Shown piece by piece: positions 46,041 to 57,087 of a stretch of DNA of 64,000 nt (within the stretch, counting starts at the first letter, position 1; each line of letters opens with the position of its first letter). This DNA is from Rhodamnia argentea (Eukaryota > Streptophyta > Magnoliopsida > Myrtales > Myrtaceae): the NCBI RefSeq assembly GCF_020921035.1, contig NC_063157.1, positions 1,302,001 through 1,366,000 of the forward strand. Reading direction: 5' to 3'. The notes beneath the pieces are model-generated. The model saw only the letters and a list, made by a program, of their open reading frames with translations, did not search any database and was not told where the DNA came from. Position numbers and translations under genes: made by a program.

Positions 46041-49000
46041 ATGACATCCACTAGTTCTGTTCAATTGCAGCTTCCAAAGTTGAACAGAAAGAATTTTAAC
46101 AACTGGTCTGTCCGGATGAAGGTTCTTTTCAAATTGCAAGATTTGTGGAATCTAGTTGAAAATGGCTACAACGAAGTGGCCCATGTCGAAGCATTAGAAG
46201 CTTTAAGAAAGGAGGAGAAAGAATCATTGGTGGAGTCCTGAAAGAAAATCTATTAGCATTGTATACGATTTTTCGAGCCGTAGAAGAAATGATATTTGAA
46301 AAAGTATCGAGTGCGGAGGCTGCAAAAGTAGCATGGGATACTTTACAAAAATCCTACAAAGGCGATGATCGTGTTAGATGGGTGCGACTACAAACACTTC
46401 GAGATGATTTTGAGACATTACACATGAACGACTTTGAATCAATCTCGGCATATTTGGATCGTATACAAACCATTGTTAACCAATTGAGGGTTAATAATGA
46501 AGAACTCCACGATGTACGTGTCATAGAAAAAATCTAGAGGTCTTTGACTAAAAGATTTGATTACGTCGTCGCAGCGATTGAGGAGGGGCAAGATGTGTCA
46601 ATCCTAATGTTGGAACGGTTGCTGGGTTCATTGTGCTCGCATGAGCAAAGAATGAATCAAAAATTTGTTGGTTCAGTTCCGGAAAGTCAGGCCGCTTCAT
46701 CAAGTTGAGAAGGTTATCAAAGCGGTCGAGGTTACGAAGGACGCCGAGGTAGAGGTGGAAATTCAAATTTCACCAGAAATTTTAAACATGTGACAAATCA
46801 AAAGTCAAGTGTTATAAGTGCAACAAGTTCGGACATTACAAATCCGAATGATAGGTAAAGGCGACGTACGCGCAAGCAGAGCACACACATACCACCGATG
46901 CTGAAGAATACATGGTGCTAGCATGTAAGAACGACGACACGAGCACCGTAGACAGCAACATATGGTGCCTTGATACTGGTTGCAACAATCATATGTTTGG
47001 CTAGAAGGAATTATTCTCGCATTTGGATGAGACGAGTCGTGGTGAAGTCAACTTTGGGAATAAATAAATAAAATTCGTGATGGGCAAAGTTAACATTAAT
47101 ATCAAGTCAAAAGATGGTAATAATGTTGCTATTGCAGATGTTTACTTTGTGCCAGGACTTTTTTGGAATTTGCTAAGTGTTGGGCAACTTTCCAAAAAAA
47201 GGCTACAAAGGTCACATTGAAAATGGAGTTTGCATCATCATAGGTGTCAACAATAAGTTGATCACGACGGTGTAGATGACGAAGAACCGAATGGTTCCCA
47301 TGACTCTTCAGACGAAGAATCTCTTGAGTTTTCAAGCGATGATGAAAGACGACAACCGGTTGTGGCATCTTCGATTCAGGCATCTAAATTTTTGTGGACT
47401 AAACTACTAGTCCAGAAAAAGATGGTGACCAACATGCCTTTAATTGATTGTCAAAATCGTCCATGGGTAGGATGTTTCATTGGAAAACAACATCGAGAAT
47501 CATTTTCACTTGGGAAAGCCAAAAGAGCAAAGCAACCTTTGGAGCTGGTACATATAGATATATGTGGTCTTGTTGAGGTTGAATCATTTGGACAAAAAAG
47601 GTACATACTAATTTTTGTGGATGATTTTATCATAAAAAGTTAGGTATATTTCTTAAGAGAAAAATCTGAAGCATTTAGCAAGTTCAAAGAATTTAAATTC
47701 TATGTTGAAAAACATAGTGGCTTTAATCTGAGTCATTGAGATCGGATAGAGGGGGAGAATTTACCTCAAATGAATTTGACAAATACTGTAAAATGCATGG
47801 AGTGAAATGTCAATTGATTGTAAGTTATACTCCTCAGCGAAATGGTATAACAGAAAGAAAAAAAAAAGGATAATTTTTTAAATGGCAATAAGTATGTAAA
47901 AAGCTGAAAAATTGCCCATGAAGTTTTAGGCAGAAACCGATGCTTGTGTTATATCCATACTAAATAGGTGTCCAACAAGGAGTGCTCTTGGAAGAACTCA
48001 GGAAGAGGCTTGAAATGGCAATAAGCCAATTCTTTTGTTCCTTTGAGTATTTGGGTGTGTAGCATATCCTCATCTACCGAATGAACGGAGAAAAAAAGTT
48101 GGATGACAAAAAGGGCGAACTACATCTTCATTAGCTATAGCGATAGAACTAAAGGTTATAAGCTATATAACCCAGATTCTGAAAAGGTAATCATCAGCAA
48201 AGATATCTAGTTTTTTGAAGATGAAGCCTGGGATTGGAACCAAAAAGGTTATCGGGAAAGCATCGCCATCGAAGATGATCCATTGGAGAGAGAAACAGAA
48301 GAACCTCCATCATCTTCTACCAGTGGTACATCTTCGCCAGCAACTCCAAAACCACCACTATGGCATTCATGACGACTGAGGGAGACGCTAGCTAAATTCA
48401 GGGATTATGTCGTCACAAGAGACGGTGACAATGATAGTAACGGAATCACCGATGAAACAATGGCAAACTTTTGTTTATTTGCTGAATGTGACCTTGTAAC
48501 CTATGATAAAGTAGTTGCAAAAGAAAAGTGGATCAAAGCAATGGATGAAGAAATTCATTCCATTGATAAGAATGATACATGGATGCTAACTTCTTTAACA
48601 CCAGGAAAGAAACCCATTAGCGTCAAGTGAGTGTACAAGACGAAGTACAAACCCGACGATCGGGTGGATCGTTACAAAGCTAGACTGGTTGTAAAGGGCT
48701 ACAAGCAAAAGCCAGGTATTGATTATTTTGAAGTATTTGCACTAGTGGCCCGAATGGATTCCAGTTAGATGTTCTTAGCACTTGTAGCTCAAAACCGTTG
48801 GAGGATTTATTAAATGGATGTGAAGCCAGCATTCCTTAATGGTTTTCTTGAAGAGGAAGTCGACGTGCACAGTGTCATGAAAAGAAAGGGCATGAAAATC
48901 AAGTTTGCAAGCAGAAAAAGACATTGTATGGGCTAAAAACAAGCACATCGTGCTTGGTACACGTGGATCAACACGTACATGTTAGAGCATGACTTTCCAA

Positions 49001-49588
49001 AGTGCCCATGTGAGCATACAATGTATGTCAAGTCAAACACTAATGGTGACAACATAATTGTGTGCTTTTATGTTGATGACTTCATATTTATAGGAAATTC
49101 TAAATTATTGTACTGACAATTTCAGTTTAGTAGGGTACACATATAGTGATTGGGCAGGTGATACCAAGACTTGGAAGAGTACTTCTGAATATGCTTTTTT
49201 TCTCAGATCAAGAGTGATTTCTTGGTCCACAAAAAAATAGCAAGTTTTTATACTCTCGACAGTTGAAACAAAATATATGGCGTGAGCTTCAACGGTTTGT
49301 CAAGCGACATGGCTTCTTAGGATGCTTTATGAATTAATGCATGAACAAACAGGTCCTACTAAAATGATGTGTGACAATAAGTTAGCTATTGTATTAGCCA
49401 AGAATCCAGTTTTTCATGGTAAGAGCAAACACATTGGCACCAAGTATCACTACATTCATGAGCAAGTCAAAGATGGTGAAATTGAACTTAATTTTTGCAG
49501 ATCAGAAGATCAAAATGCAAATATTTTGACGAAACCATTAAAGGTAGATGCATTCGGAAAGTTTAAAGAAGATGCTTGGTGTTGTTAA
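46041..49588 (+). pseudogene. Copia gag-pol, inactivated
   Basis: Gag starts at 46041 (DUF4219-type LPKLNRKNFNNWSVRMKVLF), breaks at a stop at 46239, and continues as UBN2-type (AWDTLQKSYKGDDRVRWVRL). The zinc knuckle CYKCNKFGHYKSE (about 46810) has its final Cys codon replaced by a stop. The protease motif is WCLDTGCNNHM (about 46960). The integrase zinc region and start of the core follow (LVHIDICGLVEVESFGQKRY, about 47545). Reverse transcriptase has KARLVVKGYKQKPGIDYFEV and the catalytic CFYVDDFIF (about 49070). RNase H has STVETKYMA and ends in an open frame at 49588 (LTKPLKVDAFGKFKEDAWCC). Between YVDD and RNase H most of the connecting segment is deleted. No single frame crosses the element. 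Confidence 0.92.
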
Positions 49589-49604
49589 ATTCAAAAATCA
49601 ATTT

Positions 49605-49614
49605 TAAGGGAGAT
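49605..49614 (+). other. Copia polypurine tract
   Basis: AAGGGAGA-type purine run ending directly at the TG of the right LTR, the plus-strand primer for reverse transcription. Confidence 0.75.
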
Positions 49615-50094
49615 TGTTTGAATAACACAAAATCGATTTTTAGCATGTTTGTTACAGTTTTTAGATTTGGTTGTTAGTGGCCTTGATTCATGGTAGGCAC
49701 TAGGAAAGGAGAATGAAGATAGAAGAAGACGAAGGATTCCAGTGGCTATTGAAGAAAAACTATTCATGAATAATAAAAAGACAAAAATCACTATTTGCTG
49801 TAAAATGAAGCCCGACTACTAGTGACTTTCTTTAGTCATGCGAGACTTCTTTCTGCTCCGTCTTATCTTTTTCCTTTGACTTATTCTTGCGTTTCATATT
49901 TTTCATCAACACCAACCTTTATAAAAGGTTGCTCCAATCAGTTGTATAATACGACCAGTGCCACAAAACTGCAAGTGAGCTTCGAGTCATATTATTAGTA
50001 TATTTTGCATTCCAATGAAGAATTTTTCCTCCGATTTGTATTTGTTTCCTTGCTCTAAATTTCCAAAGTCACCATTATTGTTTTGGTTCCAACA
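49615..50094 (+). repeat. Copia 3' LTR
   Basis: 480 bases, the same ends as the 5' LTR, with scattered substitutions throughout (by eye well over one in ten positions), so the insertion is not recent. Followed by the target duplication AATCT. Confidence 0.93.
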
Positions 50095-50341
50095 AATCTT
50101 AGGAGAAATGGAAATGAAATTGGGTGTAAAGGTGCGTGCTGCTCCATATGCGCCGTGTAGAAGATGCCTATGCCGCGTTACGACTTAAGATCCGAATAAG
50201 CATCTCGCCTAGTGCTTGGAAGTACCTCAAGCAATCTTCAAGAGACATCGACGAGTGATCTCTGGCGGCTCCATTTGACTCCTGGTGTTCATAATCTAGT
50301 GGTTTTAGAGAGAGGAAATTCTCTATGGTGATTTTTTTGGG

Positions 50342-50610
50342 AAATATCGTCCAAAAAGTCCTAAACTTATTATACTTTAACCAATTCAATCATAAACCTT
50401 TCAACTTTACCAATTGAGTCGCAAACCTTTTAATACTTTGCCAATAAATCCATCCGATGTCCACGTAAGTGATTTTCAGCTAAAATTACCTGAATTGACT
50501 TATAGGCAAAGTGTCAAAAGATTTATGACTCAAATGGCAAAACCGAAAAGTTTATAACTAAATTGACCAAATTATAATAGGTTTAAGACTTTTTGTACAA
50601 TTTTTCCCGC
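50342..50610. mobile_element. Short F1 foldback MITE
   Basis: The ends GGGAAATATCGTCCAAAAAG and CTTTTTGTACAATTTTTCCC are inverted. Only about 270 bases; the GTCCACGTAAGTGATTTTCAG core is present once, so the centre has been deleted. No target duplication is certain. Confidence 0.78.
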
Positions 50611-50914
50611 TTTTTGGATATATGTTTTGAGCAAGATCAAGCTCATCAATGAAAGTGTTCCATATTGGCAGATCACGAAACCATCACTTCATATTTTTCT
50701 GAAATCCCGAGCGACATGTGGCACACGTTACAGCTCTACATGGCACGATAGCATTAAGCGTTTGCATGGAAATTAGCAAGTGGCTATGACGATGAATTGC
50801 GAAATGGGGCTTCATTTTCCTCCCGTAACAGAATCATAGATGAGGCTCAAGCAGCTTTTGTCTTCAACTAGATTCAATGTAATGCTACATTTCCTAATAT
50901 CTAACTAAGAAAAC

Positions 50915-51630
50915 CGAGAAAATTATAAAAAAAATATTCAAAACATATTGTACTTTTGCTAACTCAGTCTTAAACATCTTAATTGTGCCAATTACATATT
51001 AAACTTTTCAAGTATTGTCAATTGAGTACATCCGGACAATTTTAGCTAAAAATCGTCAATGTGAATGCTGACCGTCCTTCATGGCACGGCCGATGCTGAG
51101 TACGGATGTCAACTCAGTACTTAACTTTTCAATTTTGCTAGTTTAGTCCTAGACCTTTGCGCAAAATTTCAATGTAGTTATTTCGGCCAACTTTCGCTGG
51201 AAATCACTAGCGTGATCGTGTCCCACATATTGTACTATGGCCAGCGAGCTCCGGCAAGAGTCAATGGAGTTGCCAACCACCGGGCGAGGGCCGAGAAGCC
51301 CTCGTCGATCGCTGGCGAGGCCTTCGCAGCTCCAGACCGGCTATGCCTAGGCCCGGCCAGGGCTTCGTAGCCCTCGCCCAATGGCCAGCACCTGCGGCAA
51401 CCCTTGCCGAAGCGTGCCAGCCACGGTGTAGTAAGATAGGGAAAAGAAAAGAAAGAGAAAAAAAGGAAAAAATAAAAATATTATTAAAAATTATCCACGT
51501 CAGCACCGGCTATCAAAGTAGACTGAATTGGCACAATTGCAAATGGCTAAGGAATCAACTGGCAAAAAAAAAATGTTTAGGATTGAATTGGCACAATTGC
51601 AATAAGTTTAACTTTTTTGGTAATTCTCCT
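50915..51630. mobile_element. F1 foldback MITE with GC-rich centre
   Basis: The left arm (CATATTGTACTTTTGCTAACTCAGTC, AAACTTTTCAAGTATTGTCAATTGAG) and the right arm (GAATTGGCACAATTGC, GGAATCAACTGGC) are inverted. The centre (51240-51430) is GC-rich with CTCGCCGA/TCGGCGAGG-like words. It reads open in several frames, a composition effect rather than a gene. Confidence 0.68.
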
Positions 51631-51959
51631 GCAAAATAGTTTGTACTCCAACTTTGGAGATTGCCACTTTTTATTCTATTGAATAGTGTATATCAATTTC
51701 TATCTATTTGGAATATTTAAATATTAAATTAAATTTTCTTCTAGTAGCTCAAACTTTTTAGACAGAGTTAACATTGGTCCAACAAAATTTCACGTACTAT
51801 CACATCGGGAGATCTTGAGTTTAGATCTTCCATGCTCCTATTTATCTTCCCAATTAAATATTCCCACCTGTAGAGTATTAGGATATTCAAATATCAAAAC
51901 ACGCTTTGTTTAACTGCTATGCTATTTTCATATATATATTTATGTTTATATGTACACAT

Positions 51960-53425
51960 GTATATTGTAAATTTAAGTGATGGTTGTGCATACAAGTATA
52001 TTCTAGTTCGTCTTTTCTCTATGGCACATTTCAATAATGGTTATCAGTAAAATCACAAGTAGACTACAAAGATTTTCTAGAACTCTAGTTCACTGTTGGT
52101 ACATCATGAATGGTTTAGATCACGTAAACAATGATGATCGGTATGCTTCTTATTAGGAGCCTAATATTTGACAATGTTAGGAAATTTATCATCTTTGGGA
52201 ACTAAATCTTGATGGAATTGAATAACATTTTAAAAGGCATAGTTTGAGAAAGAAAATTTCACTCGTACCACCATAAGCAAAGAAGGCTAGAGATAAAATT
52301 TCAAATGACATGATGTGAGATCATTTTCTCAAAAAAAGGATTTAGACTAGATAATATCTCAAATAAGGGTCTGAAGTGGTCCGGTTTTCTAAAAAGAGGG
52401 TCTAGAGTGGACCTTGTTTTAAATAAGGGCCTCAAGTGACTAACTTAATTTCAAATAAGGTTCCTAGCTCACCGGCCGGGCAAATCTTAGTCACATGACT
52501 TGAACATGCGACTCACGTATGACATGTATGATTCGCATGCTTATTCGGGCACCACCGTCAAGAAGCTAAGAATCACAAACACGGTGGAAAATGGAGATTT
52601 TTTTTTCTTTTTGGGTCTGGGAAATGGAGAATTTAAGCCGTTGAGATTAGAAGGAAAATTTCCATAAGAAGAAACCTCTAAGAACCCTTGTTTTTATTTG
52701 GAGCTTCTTCAAATGGGGCCCTTATTTGAGACTAAGTTGAGCACTTTGGACTGTTATTTGAAACAATGCCTACTCTGGACTCTCCTTGAGAAAATTGTCC
52801 CCTAATTTGAAATTTATCAAGGTCAGGTTGCCAAATAATAGAAACCTTAATCAAGCAGAAGTTACGTAACATTGAACATATATATACACCTGAATTAAGT
52901 GATGGTTGTGCATACAAATTATATTCTAGTTCGTCTTGAACTTTGGCAACACTCGTAGCTGTTCAGCAATTCCTAGAACTTAAATTCACGAGTCATTACT
53001 CTAGGGAGTTTGCTTTATTCAATGAGGCCGACTTCTGGATTTGGTTTTTCTTTGCGATAGTGGTACTTCGACAACCTGGACAACCTGCATTACAGCTCAA
53101 TTAATTTAATACTTCCTTTAATACGAGGATCTGCCTTTTCACGACAATTAAGTGCAAAATAAATTTCGGGTTGCATGTTCTTACTCGATCCATGTGGTTA
53201 ATGGAGTGTTTCATGGCCCAAGCAGGAGAAATTGCTTCTGCAAGACCATGTTTCATTTAGAAGTCAAACTTCACGAGTCGTTACTCTAGGGAGACTGCTT
53301 TTATTTAATGATTGCCTAGTTCTGGATTTGGTATTTCTTTTGCGATGATGGTGTTTCCACAACCTTCATCAGATTGGCCTCTCTATTACGTATTAATCTA
53401 TTTCGCATTGCCGTCGACATAGAAT
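51960..53425 (+). repeat. Repeated upstream blocks of the thionin-like genes
   Basis: AAGTGATGGTTGTGCATACAA with TATATTCTAGTTCGTC occurs at about 51977 and 52898. A second block (TTCACGAGTC(A/G)TTACTCTAGGGAG, GCTTTATT, TTCTGGATTTGGT, TTTCTTT(T)GCGAT) occurs at 52985-53110 and 53266-53400, and more diverged at 58185-58330 and 60418-60490. The copy at 53266 lies just above the ATG at 53487, so these are probably promoter/leader sequences multiplied with the gene family. Confidence 0.65.
52300..52815. mobile_element. F2 foldback MITE, copy 1
   Basis: The left arm (TCAAATAAGGGTCTGAAGTGG, AGGGTCTAGAGTGGAC, TCAAATAAGGGCCTCAAGTG) is inverted in the right arm (GGGGCCCTTATTTGAGAC, TTGGACTGTTATTTGAAAC). 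Outer ends are near AAATTTCAAATGACATG and CCTAATTTGAAATTTATC. The sister element at 57088-58082 has a clear target duplication; this one does not. Confidence 0.68.
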
Positions 53426-53486
53426 TTGCCTTCTCGCAATATTCATCGGTGCTTCATCGGGTTCTTCCCCCACCAAAGACAGCAAC

Positions 53487-53996
53487 ATGGACAAAGTGAA
53501 GCCTGTTTTCGTACTCTGTCTTGTGCTGGGGTCGCTCCTTGGGCAGGCCAGCGCTGGGGCTGGCCACTTTGTGAAATGCTATGCTGGTTGCTTCCTTCTG
53601 TGTGTCGTAACACTGCCAGCGCTGGGGCTGGCTACTTTGTGAAATGCTATGATGGTTGCTTCCTTCTGTGTCTCATAACACCCCCTTGGACTGGAAAGCA
53701 TGTGGAAGAAAGCGGTTTCCTGTGCTTGAAAAAATGTATTTCCCCTTCTCCGGCGATCCTCGATGACACGCACTACTTTTGCGAGTTTGGATGTGCTCTC
53801 TCCTCGTGCTCCAACCTCAGTTCTGAAGATAACCCAAGTGATAACTCTCTCTCTCTCTCTCTCTCTCTCTCGGTCGCTCGTGTGTGTGTAAGCGCTCGTG
53901 AGAAGCTCATGCGTCTTCTTGTTTATTTCTGCAGATGAAAAGGCGGTCGCCGGATGTGAGGATTCTTGCTCGGAGACATGTACCGACCACGTGTAG
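53487..53996 (+). pseudogene. Thionin-like cysteine-rich secreted protein gene, copy 1, frameshifted by a 68-bp tandem duplication
   Basis: Same family as the intact gene at 59849: small secreted cysteine-rich proteins related to plant thionins (predicted antimicrobial, extracellular). The leader AAAGACAGCAACATGGACAA and the signal peptide (CLVLGSLLGQASA) match the intact copy. A 68-base segment (53548-53615) is repeated at 53616-53683; 68 is not a multiple of three, so translation stops at 53642 after 51 codons. Beyond it the family frame continues (THYFCEFGCALSSCSNL) to a donor at 53837/53838. Exon 2 (from 53935, acceptor TTTCTGCAG) encodes [12 protein letters not shown] and a TAG at 53994-53996. 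The intron contains a CT run (53844-53870). Dead unless the duplication is an assembly error. Confidence 0.85.
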
Positions 53997-54442
53997 CTGA
54001 GCGTGTCATACGTTTGGTTTTTGTTGTCGGCGCAATGTGTAATAATCTGATCAATGAAATCAAAAGAAATGTTATGAGCAGATCTTGAGCAAACTTTTTG
54101 CCAGCAGATTTATTGCATTCTTTCTTATGGGAGATGAAGAGGTTTATTCGGATTTCCCCTTAGAAGTGCCAAAAATTTTTGCACGGCGCTTACTAGTGCA
54201 AAAAAATTTCACCGGATCACTTAAATGTCAAATTCTGACCAAAAGTTTTACGTGGCACTTGTAATTAAATATTCATTGCAACGTGGCTTGTTTTAATTTA
54301 GTATATACAATCAGGTGGCTTTATAATGAAAAAAGAAAAGCCAATATGGAAATTCTGGCTCTCTCTCTCTCTCTCATAACCAAATGACGTCATCTCTCTT
54401 GCCTGATCTTCATCTATCTCGAGGTCCTCTATTTCTTGCCAA

Positions 54443-54530
54443 TAGGGGTGAGCATGATTTCAATGTAGACCATAGAACCTGGAGAACCGGACCGGTGGAA
54501 ACTGATCGGCTCCAGGTTCCAGCATATGGA
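54443..54530. mobile_element. Truncated left end of a hAT-type MITE (duplicated with unit 1)
   Basis: TAGGGGTGAGCATGATTTC preceded by CTTGCCAA, the same start as the element at 55078-55655. It ends at the duplication junction 54530/54531. Its terminal repeat is better preserved than that of the full copy. Confidence 0.7.
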
Positions 54531-54644
54531 AAAAAGGCGGTCGCTAGATGCGTGGATTCTTGCTCGGAGACATGTACCGACCATGTGCAGCTGAGAGTGC
54601 CATACGTTTGGTTTCTGTTGTTGGCACAATGTGTAACAATCTGA
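54531..54644 (+). pseudogene. Orphan exon 2 of the thionin-like gene (tandem duplicate)
   Basis: Encodes [13 protein letters not shown] in the family frame but has no first exon above it; the adjoining sequence is the truncated hAT element of unit 1. The family's stop codon is changed (TAG to CAG at the equivalent of 53994), so the frame runs on to 54642-54644. No signal peptide, so not a functional gene. Confidence 0.85.
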
Positions 54645-54949
54645 TCAATGAAATCAAAAGAAATGTTATGAGCGAATCTTGAGCTAACTTTTTCCCAGCA
54701 GATTCTTGCATTCTTTCTTGTGGGAGAAGTTGAGGTTTATTCGGGTTTCCCCTTATAAGTGCCAAAAATTTATGCACGCCGCTCACTAGCACAAAAAATT
54801 TTCGACAGATCACTTAAGTGTCAAATTCCGACCAAAAGTTTTATGTGGCATTTGTAATTAAATATTCATTGCAACGTGGCTTTTTTTAATTAAGTATATA
54901 CAATCATGTGGCTTCATAATGAAAAAAGAAAAGCCAACTTGGTAATTCT

Positions 54950-54950
<1 letters not shown>

Positions 54951-55006
<56 letters not shown>
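54951..55006 (+). repeat. CT microsatellite
   Basis: Near-perfect (CT)n of about 55 bases; the paralogous tract in unit 1 (54358-54375) is less than half as long, showing expansion since the duplication. Confidence 0.9.
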
Positions 55007-55077
55007 ATTTATAACCAAACGACGTAGTCTCTCTTGCCTGATCTTCGTCTATCTTGAGGTCCTCTGTTTCTTGCCAA

Positions 55078-55655
55078 TGGAGATGAGCTTGATTTCAAGA
55101 TAGAACTTAGAACCTGAAAAACAAGACCAGTGGGAACCGATCGGCTCCAGGTTCTAGGGTATGGAGGGTAGGTTCCGGGTTCTAAAAATTAGGAAACCTG
55201 TTCTAATTGGTAGATTCTAGATGGAATCTGGAATCGGAACCGGAACCTGGAACCTGGAGAAAATTTTTATAACTTTTTCTTGATATACATCTTCACGTCA
55301 TCCTATAGTATTCCATGGTATCCAATAATGAGTGTATAATCCGGAACCACTTTATCATCGAGGCTTTTACTTTGTGAATGTTTTTTATTTTTCGTGTGTC
55401 TAAATACGAGCTGTGATCAGTAGATTTTAGCAGCAGATGTGGTCATTAAACGTGATTATTCACCGCAATCTTTCAACTAAGAATACTTGTGGAACCTACG
55501 TGAAACTTGTAACCGACCATGAAACCTGTGACAAGATAGGTTTTAGGTTCCAAGGTATGCAGAGTAGGTTCTAGGTTCCAAAAAATGAGGAGCCTATATA
55601 GATGGGTAAGTTCCAAGTTTCAGGTGGAAGCTGTGTGGAACCTCGCTCACACCTA
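55078..55655. mobile_element. hAT-type MITE with a perfect 8-bp target duplication
   Basis: CTTGCCAA flanks both ends (55070-55077 and 55656-55663). The right end GCTCACACCTA is the inverse of TAGGTGTGAGC; the left end TGGAGATGAGC is a mutated form, read as TAGGGGTGAGC in the duplicated copy at 54443. The interior repeats GGAACCTGGA/AGGTTCC words in both directions. 8-base target duplications and TA(G)GGGTG ends are hAT hallmarks. No transposase. Confidence 0.85.
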
Positions 55656-55663
55656 CTTGCCAA

Positions 55664-57078
55664 CGTCGTTCTCCATTGGACTGGTTTTTCGAACTTCACT
55701 CATTTCGTCCATGTGCATGCATTAGAGCTTTGGAGGTGGTCGCTCGTCTTCGCCAATTCTTATGCTTTCTGGTTGGGAAGCTTCCCGGGCGCACAAAGCT
55801 TTGAAAAGCTTGAGTCTCTGATGAATATCACATATACACTCTTATTCGGATCATCCTAATCATTGTTGGTGGTCGTTCGAGACCGTCAACGTGGTCGAAT
55901 CTCGCTCACGGGTTCTTCCACCATTGTCGTTTCTACTCATCATCGCTTCCTGGAGACTCTAATCACCAAACAGAGGTTTTTCATTAGATTCATTAACATG
56001 GGAATACTTCTGCGTGCTTGTTCTTTGAGTTCGGGATTTGATCGATTTGGTCAAATTAGGGTTTCAATTAGGTATTTGGTAGATTTGGCCAAATTAGGGT
56101 TTTAAATCGGAGAAAATCATGCTAAACGACGACATTTGGGGTATAGTATAGATGCTGAGTTAGGTTACCAGCGCGCCATGCCGATCCGAAAAAATGAGAA
56201 CATATTCCCACGTCCAATTTACGGCGACCCAGATTGGAGTTGATACTTAATTGATTATTTTTTTTAAATGCACTTAAGTGCCCTGAAAAGAATTTTGGCA
56301 CTAAAGTGAATATTGTACACAATTTTGGACACTTCTGATGTCCTTTCCATAGGTTTTTGAGGCACTGGAGTCTCACCAATATTTGTGTCAGTTGGATAGC
56401 ATCAATTGGTTTTTATCATTAAAGACATATGGATAAATATATGTACATTTAGGTGTATTTAGTTTTTGAAAACCTAATTGATTTTACTAATGTTAGGAGA
56501 AACTCATCATTTTTGCGGCAAGGACTCTTGACAGAACGGAACAATAATTAGCAAAACATAATTGAGAAAGAAAACTTCCCTAGTTACACAAAATGTGAAG
56601 AAGGCACATGTGCTTAGCATTGCACATTGAACGTTAGGGATGACTTTGCACATTATGCTAAAGTTCGGGGATCATTTATATCATTATCCTTATTTAAAAC
56701 TTTGAGTGCTTTTAATCGAGAGAAGTATATAAATAGACTTGACCCTGTATAGAGATGTAAATGTCATGTGTATATATATATCACATACTTATCCAATGGT
56801 TTAAACTTTTAGAATAGGTAATAATGATTCTATGAAATCAAAGCAGAAGATTCTGAATTCAAATCTTTCCACATTCCTATTTGCCTTGTTTATTATATAT
56901 TTTCATGCTTTAGTCTTAGGTCAAATTTCAGCCTTCTAATGAGAGGAATTGTTATAATTAAAAATTAAAATCACGACATTATCTGATAACTTAAATTTAT
57001 AAAATAGTTAGCAATGGTCCCATAACGATTTGAGACCCGAAATGTCAAATAATCGAAACTTTGAATCAACGCAACCCA
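55664..57078. other. Spacer; no gene
   Basis: Open frames at 55602-55859 and 55863-56105 look coding in length only; I recognise no family. The rest is AT-rich. Confidence 0.3.
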
Positions 57079-57087
57079 TTGTTTCTA

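Larger units (their letters stand above)
45522..50094 (+). mobile_element. Complete but dead Ty1/copia LTR retrotransposon
   Basis: Two LTRs (45522-46021 and 49615-50094), both TGTTTGAATAAC...GGTTCCAACA, lie in direct orientation. The 5-base target duplication AATCT is perfect (45517-45521 and 50095-50099). A primer-binding site similar to the initiator-Met type (AGTATTAGAGC) follows the left LTR, and a polypurine tract (AAGGGAGA) precedes the right LTR. Internal domain order is gag, protease, integrase, reverse transcriptase, RNase H, which defines Copia. Many in-frame stops, LTR mismatches and an internal deletion show it is old and immobile. Confidence 0.96.
53938..55163 (+). repeat. Tandem duplication of about 0.6 kb beginning in exon 2 of the thionin-like gene
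   Basis: Unit 1 is 53938-54530 and unit 2 is 54531-55163. They match from AAGGCGGTCGC through the stop region, 3' UTR (GATCAATGAAATCAAAAGAA), CTTGTAATTAAATATTCATTGC, the CT tract and TGATCGGCTCCAGGTTC/CGATCGGCTCCAGGTTC. Unit 2 is longer chiefly because of an expanded CT tract. The left breakpoint is three bases inside exon 2. Confidence 0.9.

Noticed and set aside
50342..50610. Target duplication around the short F1 element
   Set aside because: Flanks are T-rich (GATTTTTTT against GCTTTTTGG) and match no better than chance.
53426..53938. 170-codon open frame as an intact thionin-like protein
   Set aside because: It starts out of the family frame, lacks the signal peptide in frame, and reads through the intron's CT run; it only exists because of the 68-base duplication.
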